Shown: piece by piece, positions 50,612 to 63,322 of the stretch | Layout of the letters: the number at the start of each line of letters is the position of its first letter | How positions within the stretch are numbered: the first letter of the stretch is position 1 | NCBI GenBank assembly: GCA_963575645.1 | Contig: OY754467.1 | Span: forward strand, 806,001-870,000 | Direction: 5' to 3' | DNA length: 64,000 nucleotides | Source: Xanthostigma xanthostigma | Taxonomy: Eukaryota; Arthropoda; Insecta; Raphidioptera; Raphidiidae | The notes under the pieces: generated by a model | What the model was told of the DNA's origin: nothing | Database searches by the model: none | Seen by the model: only the letters and a program-made list of their open reading frames with translations | Position numbers and translations under genes: made by a program

Positions 50612-51547
50612 ATTCGCCCACAATAAATATTACAACATTATAGTGAACAATTTATTTCTTATATCAAGCGATGTTAAATTGATAAATTCCGGTACATCCA
50701 AAATTAATTAACTAAACTTACGTTTTAACGCAAACGGCAAAAATACAAAACAAAAAATATCACTTATTGGTAAACGTTCTAAAAAATAAATAGATCGATT
50801 ATGTAAGAAGCGTGAAATGTCTAGTCATAAATTTTATAACGGATTTATCGCAACTGCCTCCTACGCGATAAGCAACAATTAACATTATATATTTATTCTG
50901 GTGGCCATAGACTCTATTTTTAGCACATTTAAACAAAAGACAACCATTTGCCAAAACATATTCGAACGACAAGATTGCGTAGCATTTTCGTTTCGATGCA
51001 ATAATAATGATAAATCACAGTTTAACAGATTTTATTACTTCAAATCTATATATTTATCTCGTCAAAGCTCTCCGCTTTAAATTCACACAACATGCGAACA
51101 TCGTCGCTAATTTAAGAATTATGCATTATTCAGGGCTGTAGCTTAAACTTAGCGAGGAAATCATTCGATATGAAAGGCTTTTCAAGCTCGCGTTCATTTG
51201 TATGAGCGATTCAAGAAAAAAAATGGACCAATGTCTGTCCGTCTGTCACAGGTTACTTTCTCTTGAATCTACTGGACGAAAAAAGTTGAAATTTGGTACA
51301 CATAAACGGTTAGATGACCCAATTAGGGACGTATAGCGTAAATAAAAGAATTCCGATTTTGGGGGGAAAATAAGAAAATAAAAAAAAAACAATATTTTTT
51401 AATATCGTGTGACGTAATGAAAAATTCACACATTTTTTTTACAATTTTAAAATGCATAGTTTAAAAGATATTAAAGAAAATATACGAAAAATCGAAATCT
51501 CTCCCCATCTCCGAAATTACCGAACCTAAAATTTTGAAAAAAAAAAG

Positions 51548-51718
51548 ACGGGTTGCACTCCGGGAGTGCCGGCAGAAGTGAAAACTTGAATATTACCTCT
51601 ACTCTCCATCCGTCTTACGAATTTTCGATCAGGTCACGTGTCCTGACGCGAGTTTAACATTTTTTACCCATTACAAAAAAAGTGTACAACGCCGCTAAAG
51701 AAGTTTTCACTTCAAAAA
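51548..51718. mobile_element. Short dispersed repeat (GGAGTGCCGGCAG family), copy 4, internally deleted
   Basis: Both termini are present (GACGGGTTGCACTCCGGGAG and AAGTTTTCACTTCAAAA), but about 140 bp of the centre are missing compared with copies 1 and 3. Confidence 0.8.
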
Positions 51719-52086
51719 AATTAGGGAATACGGGATCTCACTCAAAGTTTACAGGAACACCTAAACGAATATTCGTAAGTCTTCAAAGTTCACACGGAAA
51801 ACGGAATGGTACGGATCAACTCGACGCGAGTTCGGCTCGTGCTTGATCGTTTTTTTTCGTTAGCTGTTCACCTTACGGCCCTGACGAGGTGGAAATCTAG
51901 AAGTCAGCTTCGGATCAGAACAGTTAATTATCGGCGCACTACAGTACAATGATCAACTTATCCTGATTTGAATACATCGCAGTGGCGTCCCGAGAACTTT
52001 CATTACCATGGAAACCGCGGCATTAATGCCGGGCTGCACAAAACACCACCGATCGATTATTTTTTATTTTATAAAAAAATGTTTAA

Positions 52087-52641
52087 AATTATCACTTTAC
52101 AAAATTATTTTTTAAATATGATTGCAGGTATTCAATTCGTTTCTAATTTTGCACACTGCTTATAACATTCTTCTTTTTGTTGTATTACAATATGAAGCTC
52201 AGATGACAGATCGAAGAAATATTTTACTAAAATTGTCATATAGAGGCGCAAGTATAGCAAAAGCGTTGAGCTAAGCCAGATGGCATCATGCAGCATTACT
52301 GTGACGTTGTTCAGCGTTGCTCGCTGTTTCAAAATTAAAACCGTCAGATGACAGTGTGCAATATTGTGTCTGTTGTATTACAATATGAAGGTCAGATGAC
52401 AGATCGAAGTTTTGACGTTGTTTCAAAATTAAAGCCGTTAGATGGCAGACGTTGTTCAGCGTTGCTGTATTTTAATTAATTTACAAAAACAAAAGCAATA
52501 ATAAATTTTTTAGCTGTCGATGTCAGTAGAACAAGCAATTATCTGTAAAATGATATATAATTTATGTGGAGAAATTGTGAGGTTTTTTCTAAAAAGGAAG
52601 GCAAACATCTTTAACCTTAGCGTATTAATATAAGTATATGA
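52087..52641 (+). mobile_element. GTCAGATGGCAG-box element, copy 5
   Basis: Near full length, same order of boxes as copy 1, ending in CCTTAGCGTATTAATATAAG. Confidence 0.8.
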
Positions 52642-53233
52642 TTATATACAGAAACCTTCCTCGTTTATCGCTCTTTCTATATTAGTGAAAACCATAGTTT
52701 TTAAGTTTATCGCGTTCAGACAGACAGACAGACGTGGCGGTGTATAGAAAGATAATTATTGTAAATAATTAATTGATTGACACTTCTCTAAAAACCGTCT
52801 AAATTTCGAAATATCGACAACAAAATATGATAAAAAATCTGTGTGTCAGCTTTGACGCACGACTGGAGTTTACTCCTTAGATACGCTGTGCAATGTATTC
52901 CATCTTATTCTTTCGCACGTTAAATCCTATACAGATATATGTTTGTCTCTTTTGAAGCGGACGAGCGTAACGCTACACTTGAAGTGGTGGAGCGTAACGC
53001 CTCGCATAAAATTTCCGTATACCGGGCCTTATAACTCAAAATCGTTTCTTAAGGAGTAAAAATGGAATTAGTCCTTCACCGATTTGATGAATGACATTTT
53101 AGTAGCGGTCCAGGTAGACTTTTGTACCGTCAGGGATTGGACTAGAAGGCTTTCAACTGTTATAACAAACCGAGGCTTAAGGTACCACACAGAGAGAAAT
53201 ATCCACACAGCAATATGCTGGCACGTATACTGA

Positions 53234-53419
53234 AAGAGAAAAAGGTGTGGGCTGGCAACAGGCGTCGTCGTCGTTTCAACGCGTCCCGACGCCGACTATT
53301 ACAATCGCCACGCGCTTTTTGGGCACAAGTTAGCCGTTTGCATCACCGACGTTTGTCTTCTTTTACTGTCCGACAGTGTAGTGTTGTTGAAGTACATCAA
53401 CCCGAATAAAAAAAAACAG
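53234..53419 (+). CDS. Possible coding exon of an unidentified gene
   Basis: After a TGA at 53231 this frame stays open for 62 codons to a good donor, CAG|GTATGT. It reads VVVVSTRPDADYYNRHALFG, then HKLAVCITDVCLLLLSD and VVLLKYINPNKK. The content looks coding, hydrophobic in the second half, and GC is higher than around it. No convincing acceptor or partner exon was found nearby, and a Helitron-like element starts 400 bp downstream. Family not recognised. Confidence 0.3.
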
Positions 53420-53825
53420 GTATGTCTGTAACATATATTTTTAATTACAAATACGTTTCATAATAATCTATAAGTGTTTGCGCCAAAATTAACATCTTTA
53501 ATAGTATTACGTAACTTGCCGACCCGTTTCAAAACATTCCGTGGCCTTGCGCACAGAAGCATTATACCTACGAGCCAAAAGATTTTATTCGAATTTCAAC
53601 TCGGCCTCATTTTGATATCAGATTGGTCAAAAGACTAGGGAAGTTGATGCAAAAGACATTGTCCACCAACGAATTCTACTTTAGTGTGTCTCTAATGCCT
53701 TCTGACGCATAAAAATCTCTTTAAAAGTCTGTCTCGTGGTTTAATTGTCATATTTCAACAGTAATAATAAATCATAAACCTCATATACAAAATAATAAAA
53801 AATCGTTTTTTCGTTTTAATATTGA

Positions 53826-54434
53826 CTAGCGGTCCCGTCCGATTTCACCCGGGTGTAAAAGAACGAATGGGGAAGGGAAGAACATGAGTACACACATTCA
53901 TCTTAGTTTACCGAGATTAATGTTGTGTCCAAATTTCATGATGATCGGAGTTACCGTTCAAAAGTTTTTGTCGATAAAAAGCCGTATTTATACTTTTTTT
54001 AACTAATATTTTTTTTAATTAATTAAATAAATTTTAAAGTAAATTTAAATGTAAGCCTTAGAAGAAAGCAATGTAGAAAATAAAAAAATAAAAATATATT
54101 TGCCCAACGTGGGGCTCGAACCCACGAGCCTGATATTGACAGTCGCATGCTCTACCGATTGAGCCATCCGAGGTTGTGTACTCACAACGCTAATATGAGT
54201 ATATTTAGCTAGTGCATTTCACCTGAATAGAAGCTTATTTTTGAGATACATTTTGCAACATTTTTCATTAATGCTCTGCTCCTAATGGTCGTAGCGTGAT
54301 ATTATATAGCCTATAGCCTTCCTCGATAAATGGGCTATCCAACAAAAATTTTTTTTCAATTTGGACCAGTAGTTTCTGAGATTAGCGCGTTCTAACAAAC
54401 AAACAAACTCTTCAGCTTTATATATTAGTATAGA
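53826..54434 (-). mobile_element. Helitron-like element with tRNA relic, copy H4
   Basis: Minus-strand reading runs from TCTATACTAATATATAAAGC to the CCCGGGTG hairpin and CGCTAG. It contains the tRNA-like segment 54101-54173. Confidence 0.65.
54101..54173 (-). pseudogene. tRNA-like segment, Lys-derived body with anticodon GTC
   Basis: The body (GATGGCTCAATCGGTAGAGC, then GTGGGTTCGAGCCCCAC with a perfect T stem) aligns with the tRNA-Lys segment of copy H2, but the anticodon loop reads CTGTCAA, i.e. GTC. Two of five anticodon-stem pairs are broken. Probably non-functional. Confidence 0.55.
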
Positions 54435-57400
54435 TGAAGAGATACTTCGGTTGTCTATGACAAAAGCATTCGATTCCCAACTCTTGGGTTAAATCTGGAC
54501 CAAAATCAGACTATTCAATGTCCAAAAAATCTTTGTTACTTTAAATTGAACTGACTGGCAGACAATGCACAGCCTAAACCGGCGAGTCTATAGAAGCATG
54601 AAATTTTGCACAGGAGTTCCTTATATAACGTAGTTGAGCAGTAAGAAAAGATTTTTGGTAAATGCATTCCCTAAAGGGGTTATAATATTTAATCTATAAA
54701 TTAAAAAAAAATGTCTAATTTTAGATGACACTGTAAAATACGGAGGAGTCGAAGGCTCCACTACTGTTGTACTTATAAAAAATAGTTACAACTCAATTGT
54801 GCGCAGAGCCGCGCTCAGCGGCTAGTAAAAAAGAGCAAAACTGTAAAGGACAATCTATCTGCCTCTGCCGCCTTGACTCTTAAACTCCTGGTCCGATTTC
54901 AATGAATTTTGGTACACGTATTTAGGGATACTTAGCTCAAAATACAAAATGAACAAAAGGCCGAATTGATTTTCAGTAAAATACGAAACACGTATTTAGG
55001 GACTTTAAAGGTGTAGAAACTATGTACGTATACTTTGATCCAGTGGCGTATCGGCAAGAAAAATTGACGTTCACGGGAGCGAAGCCGCGCGAAAAATAAT
55101 AATGCAATTATGACTTATATTATTTTATTGACATCAATAGAATATTGGGTCAAAGAATTGAGACGTATTATAAATATACAAATAAATGAAAGGAATGCAG
55201 TAAACAATTACTTGCAGTTTAGGTGAAACAAAATTAGAGTTCTACCGCTGTTGACAAAATCTTTCTATTAAAAAAAAATATTTTTTACAGTTCATTGCTA
55301 TAAAAGAGTGTTTTTAAAAACTGTATTTTATTTCACTTGAAACCGACAGCAGAGGTCGTAAATGACTATGACGAAGACCTGGAGACATGGGCGTAGCAAC
55401 GATTTTTTACTAGTGGGGGGGGGGGGGCAAATTTTCAACTCTACCTACCACTTATACATAATTTGAATACTGTTCATATAGAAGCGAAATCGATTAACAC
55501 GGCTTTCTGGAGAAATTTCACGACAAAGAAAATAAGTAGATTATTGTTCAAACTTACCTTGGTTAATGGTTTCATCAGAAAACAAAAACATGCAATTGTT
55601 TTTGGAGGCGTTAACCTGTTTTAATTGAGCTGCATAAATATTATATTATTATATTGCGGTCATTTTGGGGCTTCGACCGATCTATTTAAGACACATTATC
55701 AAATAATTTATTGGTGTCAAATTTTCGACTTGGCAAATCACTCATCTGTCGTATTTCAAACAATTATTTTTAGCAAACATAATAATGTTACTTTGTGGGA
55801 GACGAAACTTTGTATACTGTATGTTCAACTGAAATACTGGCCATTAAAATTATTTGTCATGTTTTGTTTGCACTGAATTTTTGCGAAACGATAGGAATTT
55901 GATATCATCAAACTTTGAGGTATGGAGGATACCTTGAGGGTGAGAGACGTCAAGTCATATAGGTTCAAATCTAGTAACTGGCGAAAGTATCAACCATAGG
56001 CGCAGCAGCGATTTTATCCTAGGGGAGGCCAAATTTTTGACTCCACCTACCATTAGCGAAATCGATCAACACGACTTTCTGGAGAAATTTCACGAAAATA
56101 TGTAGATTATTGTAGATTTATCTTGTTATTTGTACGTGAACAATTAATATTCTAGAGTAGGCCAGGCCCCCCTCCCCCCCTTGCTTCGCCAATGGTATCA
56201 ACTTAATATTGAGTTTATTATTTAAAAAAAAATAATAAAATGACGGTAAATTTACATTCAAAGTAGAGAAAAAAAAGAGCGTGAGTCGACTGTACCGAGA
56301 AAAACAACTGTTCCACTGTACCAGAACGCTTTTGTTTAGTGAAACGTCTTATTTTCCACGGTACCTGCGATTCGTTTTGACAATAAATTAGAACAAATAG
56401 TTTTGCAAAGATTAACTACAACGATAAAAATAGATTAAGAGCGTATATACCGGGCATGTAGTGGCTTATTTATAAAAATTGTCAAGAAGACATGTTTTTT
56501 AAATGAATTTGCGTACTAAAAATACAGCCAGTAACAAGTTTGAGGTGACAAAACATGTGGGAAATAATCTATATAAAGATCTTTGATTCATCTTGACAGC
56601 TTATAAAGGGATAAATTTAATTGACGGGGTCCATACGTCTTACTGAGTCCCAAAGTGGAACTCAACGAAACTACGAAACTTCGAAACTTTTAATCCGACA
56701 GTTCAGTTTTTTATTTTTATTCACAACGATGGTTCAACTATTATCAAAGGTATTGCATATTAAATAATATTATACTCTCAATTAAATATAATACAAGTGA
56801 AAAGTTTGTTTTGTGTTCCTTTCGCGCTTGAACGGCTGAACGGATTTCAATGAAATTTTGATAACATCTTGGATACCATAGCGCTCGAGTGCAGTCGATT
56901 TTGATTATTAAAAAAATCGATGTAAAATATATTATCATACAAATAAATGTCCCCGGGCAGCTATAGTAAATAAATTGTTTATTAGTATGTACAAAAGCCA
57001 CGGCTTAGCTTGTATTGATTCTCAATCTAGCGTCCCGGCCAACAGTACAAAAATTGAAAAAAATTTAACAAAGATATTTTAAGAAGTGCTTCCTTTTTTT
57101 TAAAATAAACGAATTTATAAATTGACTTTTGGTTTGTTGATTTTTAAGTGAAAAAAAATTGTGTTTTCGAAGTGAGCTGTGTTAGTTTGTTTTTGTTTAA
57201 GTTTTGGTGTTGAATAAACAAATTACAGCGGCTAAATTTTCGAAATTATTTTTATAGTATATACAAAAAGTGCTGATTAGGTACATATTGCAGATTAGAG
57301 ATGCTCGACAACATTTCTTTTTATAACGGATATTGATACAGACAGTGTCTGTAAAAAAACAAGTTAACCTTTGTGACGTCATGTCGATAAAAATTGGCGC

Positions 57401-57811
57401 GTTTTTCGAATCCATTCCATTTCTGCCGCGCGACTGAAAAATATCGAAATATTTCCGTAGGTATATTATGTAAACAGTCATAAATTTTAGGCGAACAAAT
57501 ACAATATTTAGCAACACAATAATAGCCGATGTTCCGACATTAATATGAAATAATTGCATTAGCCTTCGGTATGTAAATAGCAGACATATTTATTATTTGG
57601 CAAGATTGTTTTGCTAAAAATATGACGACTCTTATTTTCAATGTTTTCTAAACTATACGAAAATCTCTAATATTTCATTTCCTTAAAGTCGCCTCTAATA
57701 TTTCATTTCCTTAAAGTCGCCTCTAATATTTTTCGATCGATAAAATTATCCACAAATTTAGATCATTAGAACACAATTCTGATAGAAAACTGATAGTTTA
57801 ATAATTCAATG
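54435..57811. other. Repeat-derived region, no gene recognised
   Basis: A hairpin-rich stretch at 54745-54835 (GGAGTCGAAGGCTCC, AGCCGCGCTCAGCGGCT) resembles the hairpin cluster at 33186. The direct repeat at 55384-56185 follows. 57640-57740 has three TCTAATATTTCATTTCC-type units. The rest is AT-rich. Confidence 0.5.
55384..56185 (+). repeat. Diverged direct repeat (GGCGTAGCAACGATTTT type)
   Basis: 55384-55530 and 55996-56125 share GGCG.AGCA.CGATTTT.., CTACCTACCA, GAAATCGAT.AACACG and CTTTCTGGAGAAATTTCACG. G-runs or C-runs (13 G at 55415-55427; GGCCCCCCTCCCCCCC-like at ~56164) accompany them. Probably decayed retroelement tails. Confidence 0.55.
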
Positions 57812-58403
57812 ACTAGAGTGACCTGTGCGAATTATTCACACTAAATAAGTATAATAATTATCACTAAAAAATATTTTTTAAATATGATTGCAGGTATTCA
57901 ATTCGTTTCTAATTTTGCACACTGCTTATAACGTTCTTCTTTTTGTTGTATTACAATACGAAGCTCAGATGACAGATCAAAGAAATATTTTACTAAAATT
58001 GTCGTATAGAGGCGCTAGTAGCAAAAGCGTTGAGCTAAGCCGTCAGATGGCATCATGCAGCATTGCTGTGACGTTGTTCAGCGTTGCTCGCTGTTTCAAA
58101 ATTAAAGCCGTCAGATGGCAGTATTCAGTATTATGTCTGTTGTATTACAATATGAAGGTCAGATGACAGATCGAAGTGTTGACGCTGTTTCAAAATTAAA
58201 ACCGTCAGATGGCAGACGTTGTTCAGCGTTGCTGTTAATTAATTAATTTACAAAAACAAAAGCAATAATAAATTTTTTAGTTGTCGATGTCAGTATAGCA
58301 GGCAATTATCTGTAAAATGATATATAATTTATGTGGAGAAATTGTGTGGTTTTTTCTAAAAAGGGAGGCAAACATCTTAAACCTTAGCGTATTAATATAT
58401 ATG
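57812..58403 (+). mobile_element. GTCAGATGGCAG-box element, copy 6
   Basis: The longest copy. It begins at GACTAGAGTGACCTGTGCG and ends at TTAGCGTATTAATATATATG. Confidence 0.8.
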
Positions 58404-58894
58404 TTGATAAGTTGCAGTTTGACAACATTGATATAGATTTGTTTGCTATACCCCATTCAATTATTTATCTGAACTTCATAACTTTGTAAAAACACCGTGT
58501 TACATGTTCGCGTTATAAAAAAAGGGCGTTAAGTGGTTAAGTCGTACTGATGAGTGACGTATAAGTATATATTAGTAATAATTAACTAAAGCAACACGTC
58601 AATAACAGTATGTCGTTCGATGTTGTACCACTGACCTAAAATAATAAATTTAAATGGTGCATCTGTGCGACGACATGATTTTGGCTACTATACAATATGT
58701 AATAATCAGCCTAGTTAAAATGACAATTGACACGCGAACTTCGTAGCGCTGACGCTAGAAAAACTGTTTTCTAAATTTAACTATTCGACATCAATTCGCA
58801 GACGATCGTTTTAAAAGATCGATTTCGACGGTCTCGGATCGTAATTTCTTACAAGAGACGGCGATATTTATTGTACGGTTGAATCAAAATTATA

Positions 58895-59201
58895 GTACGC
58901 GCCACGGATCTAAAAGGTTCGGAAGTTAGTCACAAACAGCGTCGCAAAGGCACATTTTAGAGCCGTCGATACTCCCACCACCTCCCAGCTACCTGCACGG
59001 AACGTGCGCTCGTCGGTGATTGGCCGTGATCGCTCGTTGCCTTTGTCACTTGTCGCTTTCCTGCTTTAAAGTACAGTCGAGTACGCTATTGTCAAGTTGT
59101 TATTGCTATTTTAGTTTTGTTGATTTGCGAGTTTGTAGTTTTTACAAGCGCAAGCCCGCATTCGCATCTAACTTCCGAGCCTTTTAGATTCGTGGCGTGT
59201 A
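58895..59201. mobile_element. TIR element GTACGCGCCACGGATC, copy 2
   Basis: Same orientation as copy 1, ~93% identical by eye, differing mainly in a short block near TCCCACCACCTCCCAGC. Flanks read TTATAG and TTATAC, a possible TTATA duplication. Confidence 0.8.
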
Positions 59202-59412
59202 TTATACAAATAGATATAGTGAAACCGTTTTTTGAGAATTTTTCAAAAGTTTTTTCTATACAATAAAAGACATTCTCTAAAGTGTTTGGAATTTAAATCG
59301 TAGAATAATGCCGCACCATCTAAATACGTATCGGTCTGTGATTGGTTGACTGGATTTCCTGTGTCACGCCTGATCTGTCAAATTGAAAGCAAACCACGAG
59401 GCAGATAATTTA

Positions 59413-60082
59413 TACAGATTGTATCAAATCAAAACGGTCCATAGAACATTCTGTGTGTAAGACAGAGACGATATATAAAGCAGTAAGTAAGAATGAGATA
59501 AATGATCGCTAATAGTTACACTGTAAATCTTTTTACCAATTTATCAATTAAAACAACTAAACTGTAATATTAATTCGTATTATTATTTATATCTGGTACA
59601 AAAGTTTTAACAATACTTTTAATAATTAATTTATTAAATGTTCAAAAAGACCTTCACGTTCTGCCAAACAATATCCTAATCGATTATAAATATTTTCCCT
59701 CACATTGGCTGACATCTCATGGTCAACGGACTGACATGCATTGGAAATCTGTATTTTCAATTCGTTCAAATTATTAGCTCTATTTTCTTGAAAGCCATAA
59801 ATTTTGGATTTTACAAATCCCCATAATTTAATTATTTGGATTTTTTCCCGAAAAGTATAAATAGTCATTTTATCAATAATTTCACTAGTGAATACTGACA
59901 TTTGATAAAATTGTGATTTTTACTGTAGAAAACAAAGATGATACTATCAGATTGTATAACCACAGTAACTATTAGCGATCATTTATCTCATTCTCACTTA
60001 CTGCTTTAGTGCTTTATATAATACCGTCTCTGTCTTACATACAGAATGTTCTATGAACCGTTTTGATTTGATACAATCTGTA
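59413..60082 (-). mobile_element. Mariner/IS630-type element M2, further deleted
   Basis: Same TIRs and TA flanks as M1, opposite strand. A larger deletion removes most of the HTH. Confidence 0.85.
59626..59901 (-). pseudogene. Continuous 91-codon transposase remnant
   Basis: Reads MSVFTSEIIDKMTIYTFREK, then IQIIKLWGFVKSKIYGFQ and the same C-terminal tail as M1 in one frame. Unlike M1, the deletion has joined start and tail in frame, leaving a short intact ORF with neither a full HTH nor a catalytic core. Confidence 0.75.
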
Positions 60083-60707
60083 TACATCACAAACTGCTGC
60101 GTCATCATGTGCACTTTGTGGCCTTAATTAGAGCATTATAAACCAAAATCACTGTTCTTTAGCGAGTTCGTTACCAAGTGGGACTGCTTTATTTTAACGT
60201 CTGATTACGGTCAATACTTTTAATCCCGTTGCAACCGGGCTATAGTTTGATATAGTTGCGAAAGATTCTAAAATTGTACTAAAATTAAAATGTCATTTCA
60301 CGTTTGAATTAGTCGACGTTATCTCCACGAAAACACACTGCTGACGTCACGCCGATAGAATAAACAAAACGGCATCGACGTCGGCGCGCGTTTTATCCAG
60401 ACGTCACAGACGTCGGTTTTTATTTCGGAATAGGATAGAAGTGGGCGGCCACTGGCCAGATTCGATTTTTAACACAGCCGACAAAAATTTAAACATTTAC
60501 GATCTCGTCCCAAGAACATAAATAAACAAAACAAAACAAAACTGTGTTAGTTTATAATGATTTTTGAAGTCGAAACTTCTTTACGCATGGTAGAGTGAAT
60601 CGTGTTCATGCAGCAGGACTCCACTCCCACACCTCTGTTGAGCTAGAGCGGCACGCCGGGAAGACATGGCCGCAACTTATAAATTAGAATGCGCGTGGGA
60701 TGTGTAT

Positions 60708-61210
60708 TAGTGATGTGCCGGATCGTTAAAAATGTATATCCGCGGATACGGATCTGAATACGAATATTTAAGATCCGCGGATACGGATCTTAACTTTCTT
60801 AGAGTACGCGGCGGTAAATATTGCACATCGACCTTTGGAAAGAGAATATCTGTTATGAGAATAAGTTATTGACCTCTTTAAGAGTTAACTCTCATAACAT
60901 ATTGTCTCTTTCCAAAGATCGATGTGCAATATCTCATTATAAAGATAGTTTTTTAGTACCTTTGAGTTATGTACTATTAGTATGGTACTCACTACGATAA
61001 ATGTTTGCAATATAAAGGTGCCAAATACGATTTTAAAAAATAAAAAATAATCTGAATGGAATTTAGCAGTTTTTCATTATTACCTAATCACCTATATATA
61101 TAAAATTTCATCTACGAATTAAAAATTAATAAGATCCGCCAAAAACTAACGGATACGGATCTTTCTTCTCCCTCGGATATCCGCGGATACGGATATCCGG
61201 CACATAACTA
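60708..61210. mobile_element. hAT-type MITE TAGTGATGTGCCGGAT, copy B
   Basis: Same ends (one mismatch on the right, CACATAACTA); 8-bp flanks ATGTGTAT and GTGTGTAT. 503 bp, carrying extra GGATACGGATC repeats absent from copy A. Confidence 0.85.
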
Positions 61211-61574
61211 GTGTGTATACAGTCGACACGACTGGAAATTTCACTTTGGTAGCGCGATGCGCGGTTCATTTTTTTTATCGACAAATAAGTCACAAAATGG
61301 CTACCTGCGCGGCGATTACGAATGTCAGATTTCGCCCGCGGCAGCTAATTATAGACAACAACGACATGAATTCGCGGACGCGCTACGCTGTCGTCTCACG
61401 GGGCTCCGCCGATTGCATTGCGTTGTGCTCAGATCTATCTTTATAAAATGCCTATACACTTAAATTTATGATGACTGAAAAGAGTGCCGATTTGATTTAC
61501 ACCGTAAACACTTAGTTAAACAAGAAAATATTCTCATCATAGCCGTGGTCATATGCCATCTCATCTAAATATAC

Positions 61575-61898
61575 TCATATATAAAGCTGAAGAGTTTGTT
61601 TGAACGCGCTAATCTCTGGAACTACTGCTTCGAATTGAAATTTTTTTTTGTTGTTGGATAGCCCGTTTATCGAGGAAGGTTATAGGCTATATAATATCAC
61701 GCTACGACCAATAGGAGCGGAGCATCAATGAAAAATGTAAATCAAAATTTGTCCGTCCGATAAAAACTTTTGAACGGTAACTCCGATCATCATGAAATTT
61801 AGACACAACATTCATCTCGGTAAGATGGATGTGCGTACTCATGTCCCTCCTCCCCATTCGTTCTTTTGCACCCGGGTGAAACCGGGCGGGAGCGCTAG
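61575..61898 (+). mobile_element. Helitron-like element, copy H5, without tRNA segment
   Basis: From TCATATATAAAGCTGAAGAG to CCCGGGTGAAACCGGGCGG, then GAGCGCTAG. It lacks the ~300-bp tRNA-bearing middle, as in H3. Confidence 0.65.
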
Positions 61899-63091
61899 TC
61901 TTATATATGAGGCCCCTCTAGATATAGCGTGATGCACTTTGCCCTACAGCTTTTACTACTGTTAAAATGTAATGTTTTGTTAGGGAAGGTGGCATATGTC
62001 CACGGCTAACCTCAGATGAGAATATTTTCTTGTTTCATACTTTTCAGTAGTCTGGTTTTATTTTTTATTTAAATGCAAATTTATCAATGAATCATCAAAA
62101 TGTGAGCTGAAATATTTTCGAAATAGTACTTGTTTACACAAAAAATTCGCATACCAATTTGTTCTAATTATACCCGAATGAATAATTTTTAATTTTATGC
62201 GATCTCAAGGTGTAAAAATTTCTAAAAATACAATCACGTGATCAAGATCGTTTACACTGAGAGCGCAGCATTAAAAAAAAAACAACAAAACAACAGTGTT
62301 TTGTCTTTTCGATATACAAGGTGTTCGCATATTTTATCCACAGATGTTGGGCTTGCAGAAAAGGTTGTCGGAAAATCTAGTTTGGCAGTTAGAAAATAAA
62401 TTTAAACATTTGTTGATTATTGCCCCCTCCCTCGGTCAACAATCTGAAGACATCTGTTAAAAAAATGATCAGAACATGTCGCCATTTTGTTTTATTAGGT
62501 GACTGAAAACGATTTTTGCGGAATATCTCGTTTTCGCTCGATTTTTGATGAAATCTTGGAGAGAAATATGCGACTTTTGTCCAAAACTTTTTAATAAATG
62601 TCATCAGGTTTTTGAAAAAAAAAAAACAAAAGAAAATGACACCGACCGCCGGGATCAAGGTCACGAGGCAGCCACTATACCCCTCATCCACCGTAGCACA
62701 ACGTCGTACAGCCGGTTAGTACAGTGGTATGCGTTGCAACGCGTCGTTCACTTTCAATTCCGCACGAATCGATTTTACCCTATCGCGCCAAAAGAAGTTT
62801 CACTTCAGAACGTTACCAAATTTCGCAGCACTCTCTCGTAATTAAGGTTAATCCATAGAAAATCCATGTCATAGTACTTAATAAATTATCGTATATTTTT
62901 ACCAACAGTTAAAAATATTAAAAACAAGACCGATCTACAGAAAACATGTTTATTAATGATTAATATTTTTTTTAATAAACAATGAACACAGTTAAAAAAA
63001 AGTATTATATTATATTAATATAATATTATGAACTACATACAGTATACATCTGTGGCCATAATTCAAAACGGCTTAAGTTGAAAATTTTCAG
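61899..63091. other. Gene-free region
   Basis: AT-rich, with TE-tail-like text at 62320-62420 and an AAAGAAGTTTCACTTC block at 62787 resembling the terminus of the GGAGTGCCGGCAG family. No gene recognised. Confidence 0.45.
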
Positions 63092-63322
63092 TTAAAATAC
63101 TATGTCGTCCAGTTCTCGATTTTTCGTAGCGTCGGTATAAGACACGTCGCCGTCGCCATACACGAGCATTGCGTACGACGCGTCGAACGAAATTCACTCA
63201 CCAATGTACATTTACAAGCACTCCTACTCTGATTGTCTATAACAAACTTCCTGTTTGAATTATAACTCGACACACAAGCGGTATTGTGCTGGGACCACAG
63301 ATACAATATTTTATCGGTATAC
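63092..63322 (-). pseudogene. Possible C-terminal exon of an unidentified gene, with a frame break
   Basis: Two protein-like stretches abut in different frames. Upstream (63322-63183), after a TAATAG acceptor-like site, the frame reads YTDKILYLWSQHNTACVS, then RKFVIDNQSRSACKCTL. Downstream the next frame reads ISFDASYAMLVYGDGDVSYT and DATKNRELDDIVF, then TAA at 63094-63092. The amino acid mix is unlike random AT-rich translation. A one- or two-base shift near 63190 separates them; it may be a pseudogene lesion, a sequencing error or chance. A GTGAGT donor-like site also lies at the break. A minus-strand AATAAA lies ~145 bp past the stop. Product not recognised. Confidence 0.35.
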
